NCBI RefSeq assembly: GCF_001029435.1
Contig: NZ_LDOV01000029.1
Span: 1 to 64,000 of the forward strand
Source of the DNA: Photobacterium aphoticum
GTDB taxonomy: Bacteria > Pseudomonadota > Gammaproteobacteria > Enterobacterales > Vibrionaceae
Length of the DNA: 64,000 nt
Direction: 5' to 3'
The translations under genes and the position numbers were made by a program. The notes beneath the pieces are model-generated. The model saw only the letters and a program-made list of their open reading frames with translations, did no database searches and was not told where the DNA came from. Positions 1 through 11,737 of this stretch are shown one piece after another. Each line of letters begins with the position of its first letter. Positions within the stretch are counted from its first letter, which is position 1.

Positions 1-81
1 TGGTCCTATGGTCCTATGGTCAAAATATCGCTTCTCATTCGAGATGCAAGTACTTCAGTTCTCGCACTTACCCTAGGACCA
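1..81. repeat. Short tandem and inverted repeat at window edge
   Basis: A 9-bp unit, TGGTCCTAT, is repeated at 1-9 and 10-18 and begins a third copy at 19. Its core TGGTCCTA reappears inverted as TAGGACCA at 74-81, so a stem of about 8 bp with a long loop could form. The repeat is cut by the window edge and its full extent is unknown. No gene is recognised between 1 and 141. Confidence 0.5.
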
Positions 82-141
82 AGGGCCGCACTCAGCCGCC
101 CTTGCTTTTCCGCTCTTACTCGCCCCTCGTCCCTCTCTCAA

Positions 142-546
142 TTACGCGTCAATGATCTCGTACGAGTGGGTCATTTCCACGCCTTTGCCCAGCATCAAAC
201 ATACTGAGCAGTATTTCTCTAACGAATCTGCCACGGTTTTGGCCACCAGCGCTTCATCCAGCCCTTTACCGGTCACCACGAAGTGCAGGTTCGCACCGGT
301 AAATAAACGCGGCGCTTGCTCACGACGAACGGCGTTAATCTGCGCTTCACAGGCGGTGATCGGCTGGCCGGCAGACTTCAATCCGTCCACCACATCCACC
401 GAGCTGCATCCCCCTGCGGCCATCAATACCAGCTCCATCGGGCTGGGTGCTTTTTCGCCACCGTTGCCGTCCATTACCACGCTGTGACCTGAATTTGACT
501 GTCCCAGGAAGGTCATCCCTTCCACCCATTTAACACGTGATTGCAT
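142..546 (-). CDS. yhfA: OsmC family protein (YhfA-like)
   Basis: A 134-residue OsmC/Ohr-fold protein. The family's two conserved cysteines are visible in GGCSSVDVV and CSVCLML, and the middle carries the typical sequence KAPSPMELVLMAAGG. OsmC relatives are thiol-dependent peroxidases, but YhfA itself has no settled function. I chose the start giving MQSRVKWVEG because AAGGAGAAT lies just upstream; an ATG 12 codons earlier lacks such a site. It diverges from crp, exactly as yhfA does in E. coli. Family assignment is strong; the substrate is unknown. Confidence 0.9.
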   Translation of the reverse strand: MQSRVKWVEGMTFLGQSNSGHSVVMDGNGGEKAPSPMELVLMAAGGCSSVDVVDGLKSAGQPITACEAQINAVRREQAPRLFTGANLHFVVTGKGLDEALVAKTVADSLEKYCSVCLMLGKGVEMTHSYEIIDA

Positions 547-595
547 TGTATTCTCCTTACTACTTATGAGGGATTTAGGCACTATCTAACAACCG

Positions 596-611
596 TGTGA
601 TCATGTGCACA
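596..611. promoter_or_regulatory. Candidate CRP-binding site in yhfA-crp intergenic region
   Basis: TGTGA-TCATGT-GCACA matches the CRP consensus TGTGA-N6-TCACA at 9 of 10 defined positions. It lies in the 273-bp divergent region, 50 bp from the yhfA start and about 210 bp upstream of crp. E. coli crp is autoregulated from a comparable upstream site with a divergent promoter, so autoregulation is likely here. Binding is inferred from sequence only. Confidence 0.65.
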
Positions 612-819
612 CTTATGGGTATAAAATGGCCGTGCCCGATAGATCAATATCAAGAAAAACGTGCCGAAAAAAGATAAACTCTGAACTAATTATTCTGGTC
701 GGCTTGCAGCGGTGCGGCGGACTGAATATCCTAAACGGCGAACTACATTATTGTTAGGCCCGGCCTCAAACGTATAGGGACGTCGTTGTTGGGCAATAAA
801 CGCAGAGGAAGTTAGTAAT

Positions 820-1452
820 ATGGTTCCAGGTAAACCTCAAACAGATCCAACTTTAGAGTGGTTTCTTTCGCATTGCCACATTCATAAGTACCCGTCAAAA
901 AGCACGTTGATCCATGCGGGTGAGAAAGCTGAAACGCTCTATTACATCGTTAAAGGTTCTGTTGCTGTCCTAATCAAGGATGAAGAAGGCAAGGAAATGA
1001 TCCTGTCTTACCTAAACCAAGGTGACTTCATTGGTGAGCTAGGTCTGTTTGAAGAAGGCCAAGAGCGTACCGCTTGGGTACGTGCGAAAACCCCTTGTGA
1101 AGTGGCTGAAATTTCATTCAAGAAATTCCGCCAGCTGATCCAAGTTAACCCAGACATCTTGATGCGTCTGTCTGCACAGATGGCAAGCCGCCTACAGGTG
1201 ACAAGCCAGAAAGTGGGCGACCTTGCGTTCTTGGACGTAACCGGCCGCATTGCACAAACATTGCTGAACCTGGCTAAACAGCCAGACGCAATGACACACC
1301 CAGACGGTATGCAGATCAAGATCACGCGTCAGGAAATCGGTCAAATCGTTGGCTGTTCTCGTGAAACGGTTGGTCGTATTCTGAAGATGCTGGAAGAGCA
1401 GAACCTGATCTCTGCTCACGGTAAAACCATCGTGGTGTACGGTACGCGCTAA
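820..1452 (+). CDS. crp: cAMP receptor protein (CRP)
   Basis: Global regulator activated by cAMP, 210 residues as in E. coli and nearly identical to it. The cyclic-nucleotide domain occupies roughly residues 1-130, with the cAMP pocket [18 protein letters not shown]; the Thr in ERTAW replaces the Ser of E. coli. A dimerisation helix and the winged helix-turn-helix follow, with recognition helix [21 protein letters not shown] precedes the ATG. A CRP-like site lies upstream and a strong terminator follows. Candidate targets in this window include crp itself and cytR. Leucines are often CTA, a pattern shared with prx and tpiA here. Confidence 0.99.
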   Translation: MVPGKPQTDPTLEWFLSHCHIHKYPSKSTLIHAGEKAETLYYIVKGSVAVLIKDEEGKEMILSYLNQGDFIGELGLFEEGQERTAWVRAKTPCEVAEISFKKFRQLIQVNPDILMRLSAQMASRLQVTSQKVGDLAFLDVTGRIAQTLLNLAKQPDAMTHPDGMQIKITRQEIGQIVGCSRETVGRILKMLEEQNLISAHGKTIVVYGTR

Positions 1453-1474
1453 GCACACCGAACAACCTATGAAG

Positions 1475-1502
1475 AAAAGCCGCAACTGTGCGGCTTTTTT
1501 TT
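1475..1502 (+). terminator. Rho-independent terminator of crp
   Basis: Stem AAAAGCCGCA / TGCGGCTTTT with loop ACTG, followed by a run of T, 22 bases after the crp stop. Confidence 0.9.
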
Positions 1503-1625
1503 AACAGCAGGTATCGCTATAAGGCATATTTGTTAGCAGGGTCACGGTTTTGACCATTTGCGCTGCTGCCGCTTGATGCTACATTATGCATATCAATCCT
1601 GACGACTTCCAAGGAATGGAAACAC

Positions 1626-1814
1626 ATGGACATGGAACGCTTCTCCCCTTACCGTACAACGCAACCGGCCGGGATCCTCTGCCCCCTGCCTACCACCGTT
1701 GAACTGACCGGTTTCAGTGATGGCCGCTCTTTCCTCGAGCAGCAAGATTTGCCCCGCTGTGGCACCGCCCGTACTGGCGTTGATTTATCGCCACTCGACA
1801 GTCGTCACCTGTAG
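1626..1814 (+). CDS. Possible small protein of 62 residues, unknown
   Basis: An ORF of 62 codons with AAGGA ten bases before its ATG (MDMERFSPYR...). It resembles no family I know and has no obvious signal peptide or membrane segment. It sits between crp and the convergent DUF1338 gene. The good ribosome site argues for it; the unremarkable composition and lack of recognisable homologues argue against. It may be a spurious ORF or a lineage-specific small protein. Confidence 0.3.
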   Translation: MDMERFSPYRTTQPAGILCPLPTTVELTGFSDGRSFLEQQDLPRCGTARTGVDLSPLDSRHL

Positions 1815-1851
1815 CGCACAAACAGTGAGTGCGGTTTCCCTGCCTTCGCGT

Positions 1852-2673
1852 TTATTTGTCTGAACCTTCGTCAGCCTTGGCATCCGTGCTTTCAAAGATT
1901 TTATCGGCAGAGGCTTCGACAAACCCGCTGAACAGGGGCCCGTCATCTTCAAACGGATAACGCTTGGCAAACTCATAGAAGCCCCCCGGTATGGTATGCA
2001 CCCCATCGGTAAAACCGACCTCAACCTGATCAGCCAAGGTGGCGGATTGCTCCAATAATACCGCTGGCGAGCCTTTCACCTCCCCCCCGGCCGTATTGAT
2101 GGCAAACCCGTTATGCCGCAGCAAATGGTTGACCTCTGCCACCTCCGTGAACTGCTCCAAATGATTCAGGCTCACCGTAAAATGGTTAGCCCCAAACCCG
2201 TGCGCAGCGAGCCACCCGGCATAGTTACTTTCTGCCGCCAACAGCTCATACGTGGCAAAATCGAGATCCCAGCGCCGTCCGCCGTACAAGAAAGACGGAT
2301 CCCGCATCGCCTGCTCGGGCACCTGATCAATCAACTCTCTGACCGTCTCCTGAAACAACGAGCTGAACTGCCCCACCATCAGTTCACTGATGAACACTTT
2401 TGGCGCTAAAGGATTGGGATGTTCAAAGTGCTCGGCATACAGTTTCTTCCCTTCAAAGTGATACCGCCCCGCCGGCTGATAGCCAATGGCAATAAACGGC
2501 GCCGCGAGGCGATCTAACCCCACCTTGGGCAGGTTGAAGGTGCGTAACGCGATGTGATCATTAAACAGCGGCTCTTCTTCGGTCAGCAGATCATGGATCG
2601 CTTGCGCCGACGGGCACAAACGCTGTACGTAGTCCTGCCACAAATCATCAAACAATTGCACTACCCGTTCCAT
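1852..2673 (-). CDS. DUF1338 family protein (VOC-like metalloenzyme fold)
   Basis: A 273-residue DUF1338 protein. Characterised relatives such as HglS are Fe(II)-dependent 2-oxoadipate dioxygenase/decarboxylases with two His and one Glu as metal ligands. Candidate ligands here are the His in NDHIALRTF, the His in GANHFTVSLN and the Glu in GGFYEFAKRY. The start is supported by AAGGAGGGG. It is the last gene of the minus-strand cluster argD-astA-astD, 57 bp beyond astD, which suggests a role near arginine or 2-oxo-acid catabolism. The substrate is not known and the HglS activity should not be assumed: this protein is much shorter than HglS. Confidence 0.85.
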   Translation of the reverse strand: MERVVQLFDDLWQDYVQRLCPSAQAIHDLLTEEEPLFNDHIALRTFNLPKVGLDRLAAPFIAIGYQPAGRYHFEGKKLYAEHFEHPNPLAPKVFISELMVGQFSSLFQETVRELIDQVPEQAMRDPSFLYGGRRWDLDFATYELLAAESNYAGWLAAHGFGANHFTVSLNHLEQFTEVAEVNHLLRHNGFAINTAGGEVKGSPAVLLEQSATLADQVEVGFTDGVHTIPGGFYEFAKRYPFEDDGPLFSGFVEASADKIFESTDAKADEGSDK

Positions 2674-2730
2674 CTTCCCCTCCTTACAAGGTGCGGTGAC
2701 TCACAAGAGCCGGAGACTGACAAAGTGCGA

Positions 2731-4215
<1,485 letters not shown>

Positions 4216-4266
4216 CTATTAAATGACCAGAACGATTGCATAATCCGGTCAATTCAGCGTTCAGAA

Positions 4267-5277
4267 CTATTGGATGATCAGACGAATAGCATCGCCTTGT
4301 TCAACCTGCAAGGCGGCGGCCATGGCGGGGCTGATCACCGCCTGATCGTCAATGAGGGACGCCGGCCCCACCACGGCGCGAAAGTCGCTAAACGACGTAT
4401 TGCTGATCACCGCCTCTTTGGCCTGTTGCGGCTCGCCAATCACCACATGGCACAATTGCGAATGGCGCACCGATTCAATATTGCGCAGCTCGCACTCCAC
4501 CGTCGGCCCCGCATCAAAAATATCGACATACCCACGGCAGCTGAAGCCTTCCTGCTCCAGCAGGCGCAACGCCGGACGGGTATTGTCATGCACCTCGCCG
4601 ATCACCGCCTGCGCTTCCGGGCTCAACAGATTGACGTAAATCGGCAGCTTGGGCATCAAGTCGGCGATAAAGCCTTTCTTGCCGATCCCGGTCAGGTAAT
4701 CGGCGAGGGTAAAATCAATCGAGAAAAAGTGATCTTTCAGCCAATCCCAAAACGGTGAGTTACCGGCTTCATCCGAGACGCCACGCATCTCGGCAATCAC
4801 GGTTTTATCAAACCGCTCTGGGTGCTGCGCCATCATCAAAAAACGGCATTTGGATAACAGCCGGCCATTGAGTCCGGCCCGCCACTCGGGGCGTAAAAAC
4901 AAGGTACACAGTTCACTCACCCCAGTGTAATCATTACCAAAGGTCAGGATCTTCACAACATTGTGGACGTTCAGGCGACGGGAAGAATGGACCACCGTAC
5001 TGAGGTGATAGGTGTAGAACGGGCTTTCTAAGCCGACGGCCGCTTCAATGGCGGTGGTGCCGGCGATCTCACCGGTCTCGGTATCTTCCGCCACCATCAG
5101 GTACCCTTCCGGCCCCGGCGTGGTGACAGTTTTCGCAAAGCTGGCTTCTGAGTGCTGAATACGGGCCGCCAGGATCTCTTCATTGACGGGTAATGAGGTA
5201 AAACCGTGTCCCGATGCATCCGCACACTGCAGCAGTGCCGGCAAATCCTCGGCGGTAATCGGTCGTATCACTAGCAT
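4267..5277 (-). CDS. astA: Arginine N-succinyltransferase
   Basis: Transfers succinyl from succinyl-CoA to arginine, the first step of the AST pathway. At 336 residues it matches AstA. The family's GNAT-like fold is recognisable, with C-terminal conserved sequence such as LEQEGFSCRGYVDIFDAGP and the opening LVIRPITAEDLPALL. AGGAGGG sits 7 bases before the start. It lies 117 bp after argD/astC and 63 bp before astD, all on the minus strand, so co-transcription is likely. Confidence 0.96.
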   Translation of the reverse strand: MLVIRPITAEDLPALLQCADASGHGFTSLPVNEEILAARIQHSEASFAKTVTTPGPEGYLMVAEDTETGEIAGTTAIEAAVGLESPFYTYHLSTVVHSSRRLNVHNVVKILTFGNDYTGVSELCTLFLRPEWRAGLNGRLLSKCRFLMMAQHPERFDKTVIAEMRGVSDEAGNSPFWDWLKDHFFSIDFTLADYLTGIGKKGFIADLMPKLPIYVNLLSPEAQAVIGEVHDNTRPALRLLEQEGFSCRGYVDIFDAGPTVECELRNIESVRHSQLCHVVIGEPQQAKEAVISNTSFSDFRAVVGPASLIDDQAVISPAMAAALQVEQGDAIRLIIQ

Positions 5278-5328
5278 CGCATTCCCTCCTGATCGCTATC
5301 CAGATACTTTGATTGACGTTCCCCCCTA

Positions 5329-5365
5329 GGCACACGTAACAAGGCATCCGGCCTCGTCACGTGTG
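5329..5365. other. Stem-loop between argD and astA
   Basis: CACACGT (331-337 of this kilobase) pairs with ACGTGTG (5359-5365); inside it AGGC can pair with GCCT. There is no T run, so it looks more like an intercistronic processing or stability hairpin than a terminator. Confidence 0.4.
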
Positions 5366-5394
5366 ACAAATGAAAGGGGAAATCGAAGACAAGC

Positions 5395-7047
<1,653 letters not shown>

Positions 7048-7629
7048 CTACACCGTCCGGCGCAGGAAATTCGCCAATAGCGCATGGCCTTGCTCGGTCA
7101 TGATGCTTTCGGGGTGGAACTGCACCCCTTCAATAGGCAAGGTGTTATGAACCAGGCCCATGATTTCATCCGGCTCACCGTCACGCTCACTCCAGGCGGT
7201 CACGGTAAAGCAATCGGGCAGCGTGTCCGCTTTGACCACCAGCGAATGATAACGGGTGACCTTGAGCGGTTCATTCAACCCGGAAAACAGGTGAGATTGG
7301 GTATGGCGAATGGCTGAGGTTTTACCGTGCATCACCTGACGGGCGCGTACCACCTCCCCGCCAAACACTTGTGCGATAGCCTGATGGCCCAGACACACGC
7401 CTAAGATCGGCAATTTACCGGCAAAATGTGCAATGGCCGCCAAGGAGATCCCCGCTTCATTCGGGGTGCAGGGCCCGGGAGAAATCACCAGATGGGTCGG
7501 GGCAAGCGCTTCAATACCGGCCAGATCGATCTCGTTATTGCGCACCACTTTTACCTCTGCGCCGAGTTCACAGAAATACTGGTAGAGGTTGTAAGTGAAT
7601 GAATCGTAGTTGTCGATCATCAATAGCAT
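7048..7629 (-). CDS. pabA: Anthranilate/aminodeoxychorismate synthase glutamine amidotransferase
   Basis: Class I glutamine amidotransferase subunit, 193 residues, supplying ammonia to PabB for 4-amino-4-deoxychorismate in folate synthesis. The nucleophile Cys79 lies in [10 protein letters not shown], and the His-Glu pair in GVQFHPES. The frame is open 45 codons further upstream, but the start [11 protein letters not shown] is chosen because it is the family N-terminus and GGGAG lies upstream; MIDNYDSF three codons on is an alternative. PabA and TrpG are alike; the position beside argD and crp matches pabA in related genomes. Confidence 0.92.
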   Translation of the reverse strand: MLLMIDNYDSFTYNLYQYFCELGAEVKVVRNNEIDLAGIEALAPTHLVISPGPCTPNEAGISLAAIAHFAGKLPILGVCLGHQAIAQVFGGEVVRARQVMHGKTSAIRHTQSHLFSGLNEPLKVTRYHSLVVKADTLPDCFTVTAWSERDGEPDEIMGLVHNTLPIEGVQFHPESIMTEQGHALLANFLRRTV

Positions 7630-7699
7630 GGGTACCGCTGCTCCCTGAATATAACAGCGGCCTATTGTGCAGTAGCGTCTCAGAAAGGCAAGTACTGGC

Positions 7700-7727
7700 A
7701 AAAAAAAACCGGCAATCTGCCGGTTTT
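7700..7727 (-). terminator. Terminator of rpe-gph-trpS
   Basis: On the minus strand AACCGGCAG-ATT-GCCGGTT is followed by at least six T, 21 bases after the trpS stop. Confidence 0.9.
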
Positions 7728-7747
7728 CATCTGTCTTGGAGCAAGGA

Positions 7748-8764
7748 TTATGGGCGCGCCACAAAACCTACAGCTTCGTACACTTTCTTCAGTGTTTCTG
7801 CCGCACGTGCAGAGGCTTTTTCCGCACCGACTTTCATCACGCTGTCCATGTAAGCACGGTCAGCACGAATGCGACGGTATTCCGCCTGAATTGGCTCAAG
7901 CATCGCAACCAGTGCTTCACCGACGTCTTTCTTGAACGGACCGTACATTTCCACGCCTGCGTATTTCGCTTCGATTTCCGCGTAGCTCATACCGGTTGCC
8001 GCTGAGTACAGACCCATCAGGTTCGAGATACCTGCTTTGTTGGTCACGTCATGGGCAATGCGTGGTGGCGTTTCGGCATCCGTCTGCGCCTTGTTGATCT
8101 TCTTGATGATCGACTTCGGCTCTTCCAGCAGGGTGATCACGTTCTTACGGTTATCATCCGACTTAGACATCTTCTTGGTTGCATCCTGCAGGCTCATCAC
8201 GCGCGCATTCACGGTTGGGATGTACGGCTCTGGGATGGTGAAGATTGGCTGCTCTGGCGAGTAGATGTTGTTGAAACGGGTCGCGATATCACGCGCCAGC
8301 TCAAGGTGCTGCTTCTGATCGTTACCCACTGGCACTTGGTGCGCGCCGTACAATAGGATGTCAGCGGCCATCAGTACCGGGTAGCCAAACAGACCTGCGT
8401 TCACGTCGTTCGCGTAACGGGCAGACTTGTCTTTAAACTGGGTCATACGGCTCAGTTCACCCATTTGGGTGTAGCAGTTCAGTACCCAGCTTAGCTGCGC
8501 GTGTTCAGGCACATGCGACTGCACAAACAAGGTGCTTTTCTCTGGCGTTACGCCTACTGCTAGACAGATCGCCAATGCATCCAAGGTCGCTTCATACAAC
8601 GCTTTTGGATCCTGGCGTACGGTGATGGCATGCAAATCCACCACACAGTACTGGCAATCGTAGTCATCCTGCATCTGTTCCCACTGACGCAGCGCACCCA
8701 GATAGTTACCAATGCTCAATTCACCTGAAGGCTGGACGCCACTTAATACAATGGGTTTAGTCAT
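7748..8764 (-). CDS. trpS: Tryptophanyl-tRNA synthetase
   Basis: Class Ic aminoacyl-tRNA synthetase charging tRNA-Trp; 338 residues. The HIGH-equivalent SIGN is at about residues 17-20 ([10 protein letters not shown]) and KMSKS at 198-202. The start [10 protein letters not shown] is preferred over an ATG seven codons upstream because it matches the family and has AGAGGAAA before it. It is the last gene of rpe-gph-trpS, an order shared with E. coli, and is followed by a terminator. Confidence 0.98.
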   Translation of the reverse strand: MTKPIVLSGVQPSGELSIGNYLGALRQWEQMQDDYDCQYCVVDLHAITVRQDPKALYEATLDALAICLAVGVTPEKSTLFVQSHVPEHAQLSWVLNCYTQMGELSRMTQFKDKSARYANDVNAGLFGYPVLMAADILLYGAHQVPVGNDQKQHLELARDIATRFNNIYSPEQPIFTIPEPYIPTVNARVMSLQDATKKMSKSDDNRKNVITLLEEPKSIIKKINKAQTDAETPPRIAHDVTNKAGISNLMGLYSAATGMSYAEIEAKYAGVEMYGPFKKDVGEALVAMLEPIQAEYRRIRADRAYMDSVMKVGAEKASARAAETLKKVYEAVGFVARP

Positions 8765-8854
8765 GATGAGATTTTCCTCTGTCACTCAGCAACGCCGCGT
8801 ACTGACGCGGCGATTTTCAATTCTACATGAAGGGTTCCGCAGGCGGGACCTGTA

Positions 8855-9544
8855 CTAGCTGCCTAGTGTAACCACTTCGGTCAGCTGACTAAAGTGATCC
8901 AAGACAATATCTGGCTCACTGGCGCTGATTGGCTGGCCATAGTTATAGCCATAAGTCAGTCCAACAACATAACACGCCGCCGCTTTGGCCGCCAAGATGT
9001 CATTGCGGGAATCCCCCACCATCAACATCTGCTCGGCGCGCAACTGGTGTTTGTCCAGCAACCAGTTAAGGGCAAACGGATCCGGCTTTTTCAGCGGGAA
9101 CGTATCGCCGCCAATAACATCCACGAAATACTGGGCAATGTCATGCTCTTCCAGCAAATGTGGAACAAACTGCGCAGGTTTATTGGTGACAATCGCCATC
9201 GGGATACCGGCCTGATGGAACGCCGCCAAGGTCGCTTTCACGCCTGGGTACAGCGCACTCTTCTGATGGCCGCCTTCGGCATAGAAGCGATCAAACAACT
9301 GGCGGGCTTCACGGTGCAGCGCGGGATCCAAATCCGGATCAACCTCCAGACTGCGGCTAAGGGCGCGGCCGATCAGAATATCAGCCCCGTTACCGATCCA
9401 GGTGGTCACCTGCTCCACGGTCACACCTGGGCGGCCCAACGCCTGCATGGTTTTATCGGCAGCATCGGCCAGATCCGGCACGCTGTCGAGCAGCGTACCG
9501 TCCAAATCAAAGGCAATAAATCGAATATCAGATAACGCAGACAT
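8855..9544 (-). CDS. gph: Phosphoglycolate phosphatase
   Basis: HAD-superfamily phosphatase, 229 residues. The nucleophile Asp13 and acid/base Asp15 lie in FDLDGTLLDS, motif II Thr in VTNKPAQ, and motif IV in MVGDSRNDI. It removes 2-phosphoglycolate formed during DNA repair. One base separates its start from the rpe stop, so the two are translationally coupled; the ribosome site AAGGTGA lies inside the end of rpe. Confidence 0.95.
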   Translation of the reverse strand: MSALSDIRFIAFDLDGTLLDSVPDLADAADKTMQALGRPGVTVEQVTTWIGNGADILIGRALSRSLEVDPDLDPALHREARQLFDRFYAEGGHQKSALYPGVKATLAAFHQAGIPMAIVTNKPAQFVPHLLEEHDIAQYFVDVIGGDTFPLKKPDPFALNWLLDKHQLRAEQMLMVGDSRNDILAAKAAACYVVGLTYGYNYGQPISASEPDIVLDHFSQLTEVVTLGS

Positions 9545-9545
9545 G

Positions 9546-10220
9546 TTAACGGCTCACCTTGGCCAGTTCTGCACGCATCTCATCAATCACCGCTTTGTAA
9601 TCCGGCTGACTGAAGATCGCAGAGCCTGCCACGAACATGTCCGCACCGGCTTCGGCGATTTCACGGATGTTGTCGACTTTCACGCCGCCATCAATTTCCA
9701 GACGGATCGCACGGCCTGACGCATCAATACGCTGACGCACTTCACGCAGCTTATCCAGCGTGCTTGGAATGAATGACTGGCCACCAAAGCCCGGGTTCAC
9801 AGACATCAGCAAAATCATGTCGACTTTGTCCATGATGTAATCCAAATAGTGCAGTGGGGTCGCCGGGTTAAATACCACGCCCGCCTGACAGCCACACTCT
9901 TTGATCAGTTGCAGCGTGCGATCCAAATGCTCGGTCGCTTCAGCGTGCACGGTGATCATGGTCGCGCCCGCTTTGGCGAAATCCGGGATGATACGGTCAA
10001 CCGGCTTCACCATCAGGTGAACATCAATCGGCGCAGTAATGCCGTAATCGCGCAGGGCCTGACAGATAGGCGCACCAAACGTCAGATTCGGTACGTAGTG
10101 GTTATCCATCACGTCAAAGTGGATAACGTCCGCCCCCGCCGCCAATACTTTCTCCACATCTTCACCAAGACGTGCAAAATCTGCAGATAAAATCGATGGA
10201 GCGATCAAAAAGTCCTTCAT
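9546..10220 (-). CDS. rpe: Ribulose-phosphate 3-epimerase
   Basis: TIM-barrel enzyme of the pentose phosphate pathway interconverting ribulose 5-phosphate and xylulose 5-phosphate; 224 residues. Metal and catalytic residues His34 and Asp36 ([13 protein letters not shown]) and His68 (DVHLM) are present, as are [10 protein letters not shown] and EIDGGV. It is the first gene of rpe-gph-trpS. In E. coli this follows dam directly; here a convergent DUF2970 gene lies between, so rpe must have its own promoter. Confidence 0.97.
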   Translation of the reverse strand: MKDFLIAPSILSADFARLGEDVEKVLAAGADVIHFDVMDNHYVPNLTFGAPICQALRDYGITAPIDVHLMVKPVDRIIPDFAKAGATMITVHAEATEHLDRTLQLIKECGCQAGVVFNPATPLHYLDYIMDKVDMILLMSVNPGFGGQSFIPSTLDKLREVRQRIDASGRAIRLEIDGGVKVDNIREIAEAGADMFVAGSAIFSQPDYKAVIDEMRAELAKVSR

Positions 10221-10378
10221 GTTCAGCCTCTATTCGGTACATACGAAAACGATATCGGATATCGCGGCAATTCTACCCGATCCCCCCGGTGATGTCTTAA
10301 TCGTTTTCTTGACGTGCTACTTCTGCGCCCCCTTTCCCTTTCCGCCCACTACACTCAAAGAAAGTCCAAGGAGGTGTG

Positions 10379-10675
10379 ATGCCCCATTCTCGATCGTCGC
10401 CATTGCCATCATCTGAGCCCCCATCAGCCTCAGAACGGCCCTCAATACTGATCTCAAAACTATCCTCAACACAGGCCTCAACACAGGCCTCAAAACCGAC
10501 TCTGCGCCAGTTGCTGAAAAGTGTTTTTGGCGCGCTGTTTGGGGTGCAATCGGACCAACACCGGCAAGCCGACTTCAGTCAGTCGCGGGTCTGGCCTTAC
10601 ATTGTGGTGGGCATCGCGGCCATTGCGCTGTTTGTGGCAATACTGATTGTCATCAGCCAGTGGGTCAGTCGCTGA
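10379..10675 (+). CDS. DUF2970 family small membrane protein
   Basis: A protein of about 98 residues. The second half matches DUF2970: LRQLLKSVFGALFGVQSD, then a region ending in a hydrophobic segment (VWPYIVVGIAAIALFVAILI) that forms one membrane helix. The first 40 residues are Ser/Pro/Thr-rich and include a repeated STQA encoded by two perfect 12-bp tandem units at 10464-10487. AAGGAGG lies only four bases before the ATG; a GTG one codon earlier is less likely. It lies between dam and rpe, on the opposite strand to both. Function unknown. Confidence 0.8.
   Translation: MPHSRSSPLPSSEPPSASERPSILISKLSSTQASTQASKPTLRQLLKSVFGALFGVQSDQHRQADFSQSRVWPYIVVGIAAIALFVAILIVISQWVSR
10464..10487. repeat. 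12-bp tandem repeat inside DUF2970 gene
   Basis: CCTCAACACAGG occurs twice in perfect tandem, followed by a partial CCTCAA. The unit keeps the reading frame and encodes repeated STQA in the predicted disordered N-terminus, a likely replication-slippage site. Confidence 0.85.
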
Positions 10676-10760
10676 CCCCTGTCAGAACACGCATTCAGCA
10701 CGCCAATTCAGGATGCCACGCCGCTCCCTGAAAACGCAGGGCGCGCAAACTGGCAGAAAC

Positions 10761-10787
10761 AAAAAAGACGCCGAGAAGGCGTCTTTC
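10761..10787. terminator. Bidirectional terminator between DUF2970 gene and dam
   Basis: AAAGACGCC-GAGA-GGCGTCTTT with A-rich and T-rich flanks. It can serve the plus-strand DUF2970 gene and the minus-strand dam operon; the minus strand ends in the better T run. Confidence 0.8.
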
Positions 10788-10806
10788 TGTATGAGATAAG
10801 ATGGGA

Positions 10807-11631
10807 TTATTTATCGGCCGGCTTAAACAGCGCCAGCAACTCATCCACTTTATTGCGGCTCCCACCATTGCGGCTGATGGTGCGCTTCACTTTCACCACC
10901 GACAACTCTGCACCGTGGTATAAACGGCGGGTCAGTGTGGTGTCATGGTTAGAAATCAACACCGGGATATCACGCTCATTAGCAGCGCGCTCAGCGGCGT
11001 CAGCCAGCGCAGCCTGATCATCCAAGCTAAAGCCATTGCCGGCGTACGAGGTGAAATTCGCCGTGGTCGACAACGGTGCATACGGTGGATCGCAGTAAAT
11101 CACACTGCCCTTGCGCGCACGGGAAAACGTCTGCTGGTAGCCTTCGCACACAAAGGTGGCACGCTTGGCTTTCTCGGCAAAGAAATACATTTCGTCTTCC
11201 GGGAAGTACGGCTTTTTGTACGAACCAAACGGCACATTGAAACCGCCTTTCTTGTTATAACGGCACAAGCCATTGAAACCATGACGGTTCATGTACAAGA
11301 AATACAGAGATCGGGTATACGGATCGTCCGTGCGGTTAAACGCTTCACGGATTTCCAGGTACGCCCCTTTTTGGTTGTATTCAGGGGTAAACAACGCCTT
11401 GCTGTCACGAATGTACTGCTCAGGTTGTTCTTTAATGATGTTGTACAGGTTGATCAGATCCGGATTGATGTCCGCCAACAGGTACTGTTCAAAATCGGTG
11501 TTCAAGAACACAGAGCCCGCGCCCACAAAAGGCTCGACCAATTTACGCGCAGGTGGCAAATGACGCTCGATTTCCTCAACCAGAGAATATTTCCCCCCAG
11601 CCCATTTCAGGAATGCACGATGCTTTTTCAT
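10807..11631 (-). CDS. dam: DNA adenine methylase Dam
   Basis: Methylates adenine in GATC for mismatch repair, replication timing and gene regulation; essential in several vibrios. 274 residues. SAM-binding motif I is FLKWAGGKYSL at residues 7-17 and the catalytic DPPY is at 181-184 (VIYCDPPYAPL); VEPFVGAGSVF is also present. It follows damX by about 106 bp and ends the aroK-aroB-damX-dam cluster. Confidence 0.98.
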   Translation of the reverse strand: MKKHRAFLKWAGGKYSLVEEIERHLPPARKLVEPFVGAGSVFLNTDFEQYLLADINPDLINLYNIIKEQPEQYIRDSKALFTPEYNQKGAYLEIREAFNRTDDPYTRSLYFLYMNRHGFNGLCRYNKKGGFNVPFGSYKKPYFPEDEMYFFAEKAKRATFVCEGYQQTFSRARKGSVIYCDPPYAPLSTTANFTSYAGNGFSLDDQAALADAAERAANERDIPVLISNHDTTLTRRLYHGAELSVVKVKRTISRNGGSRNKVDELLALFKPADK

Positions 11632-11737
11632 TCAGCTGACCACCAATACCGACTTTGTAACGAAAGGTGGCGGATTGTACACCATTTCCTACCGCTACTG
11701 ATACCGCTAACAGGGAAATATCTCCGGCTCGCGCCAG

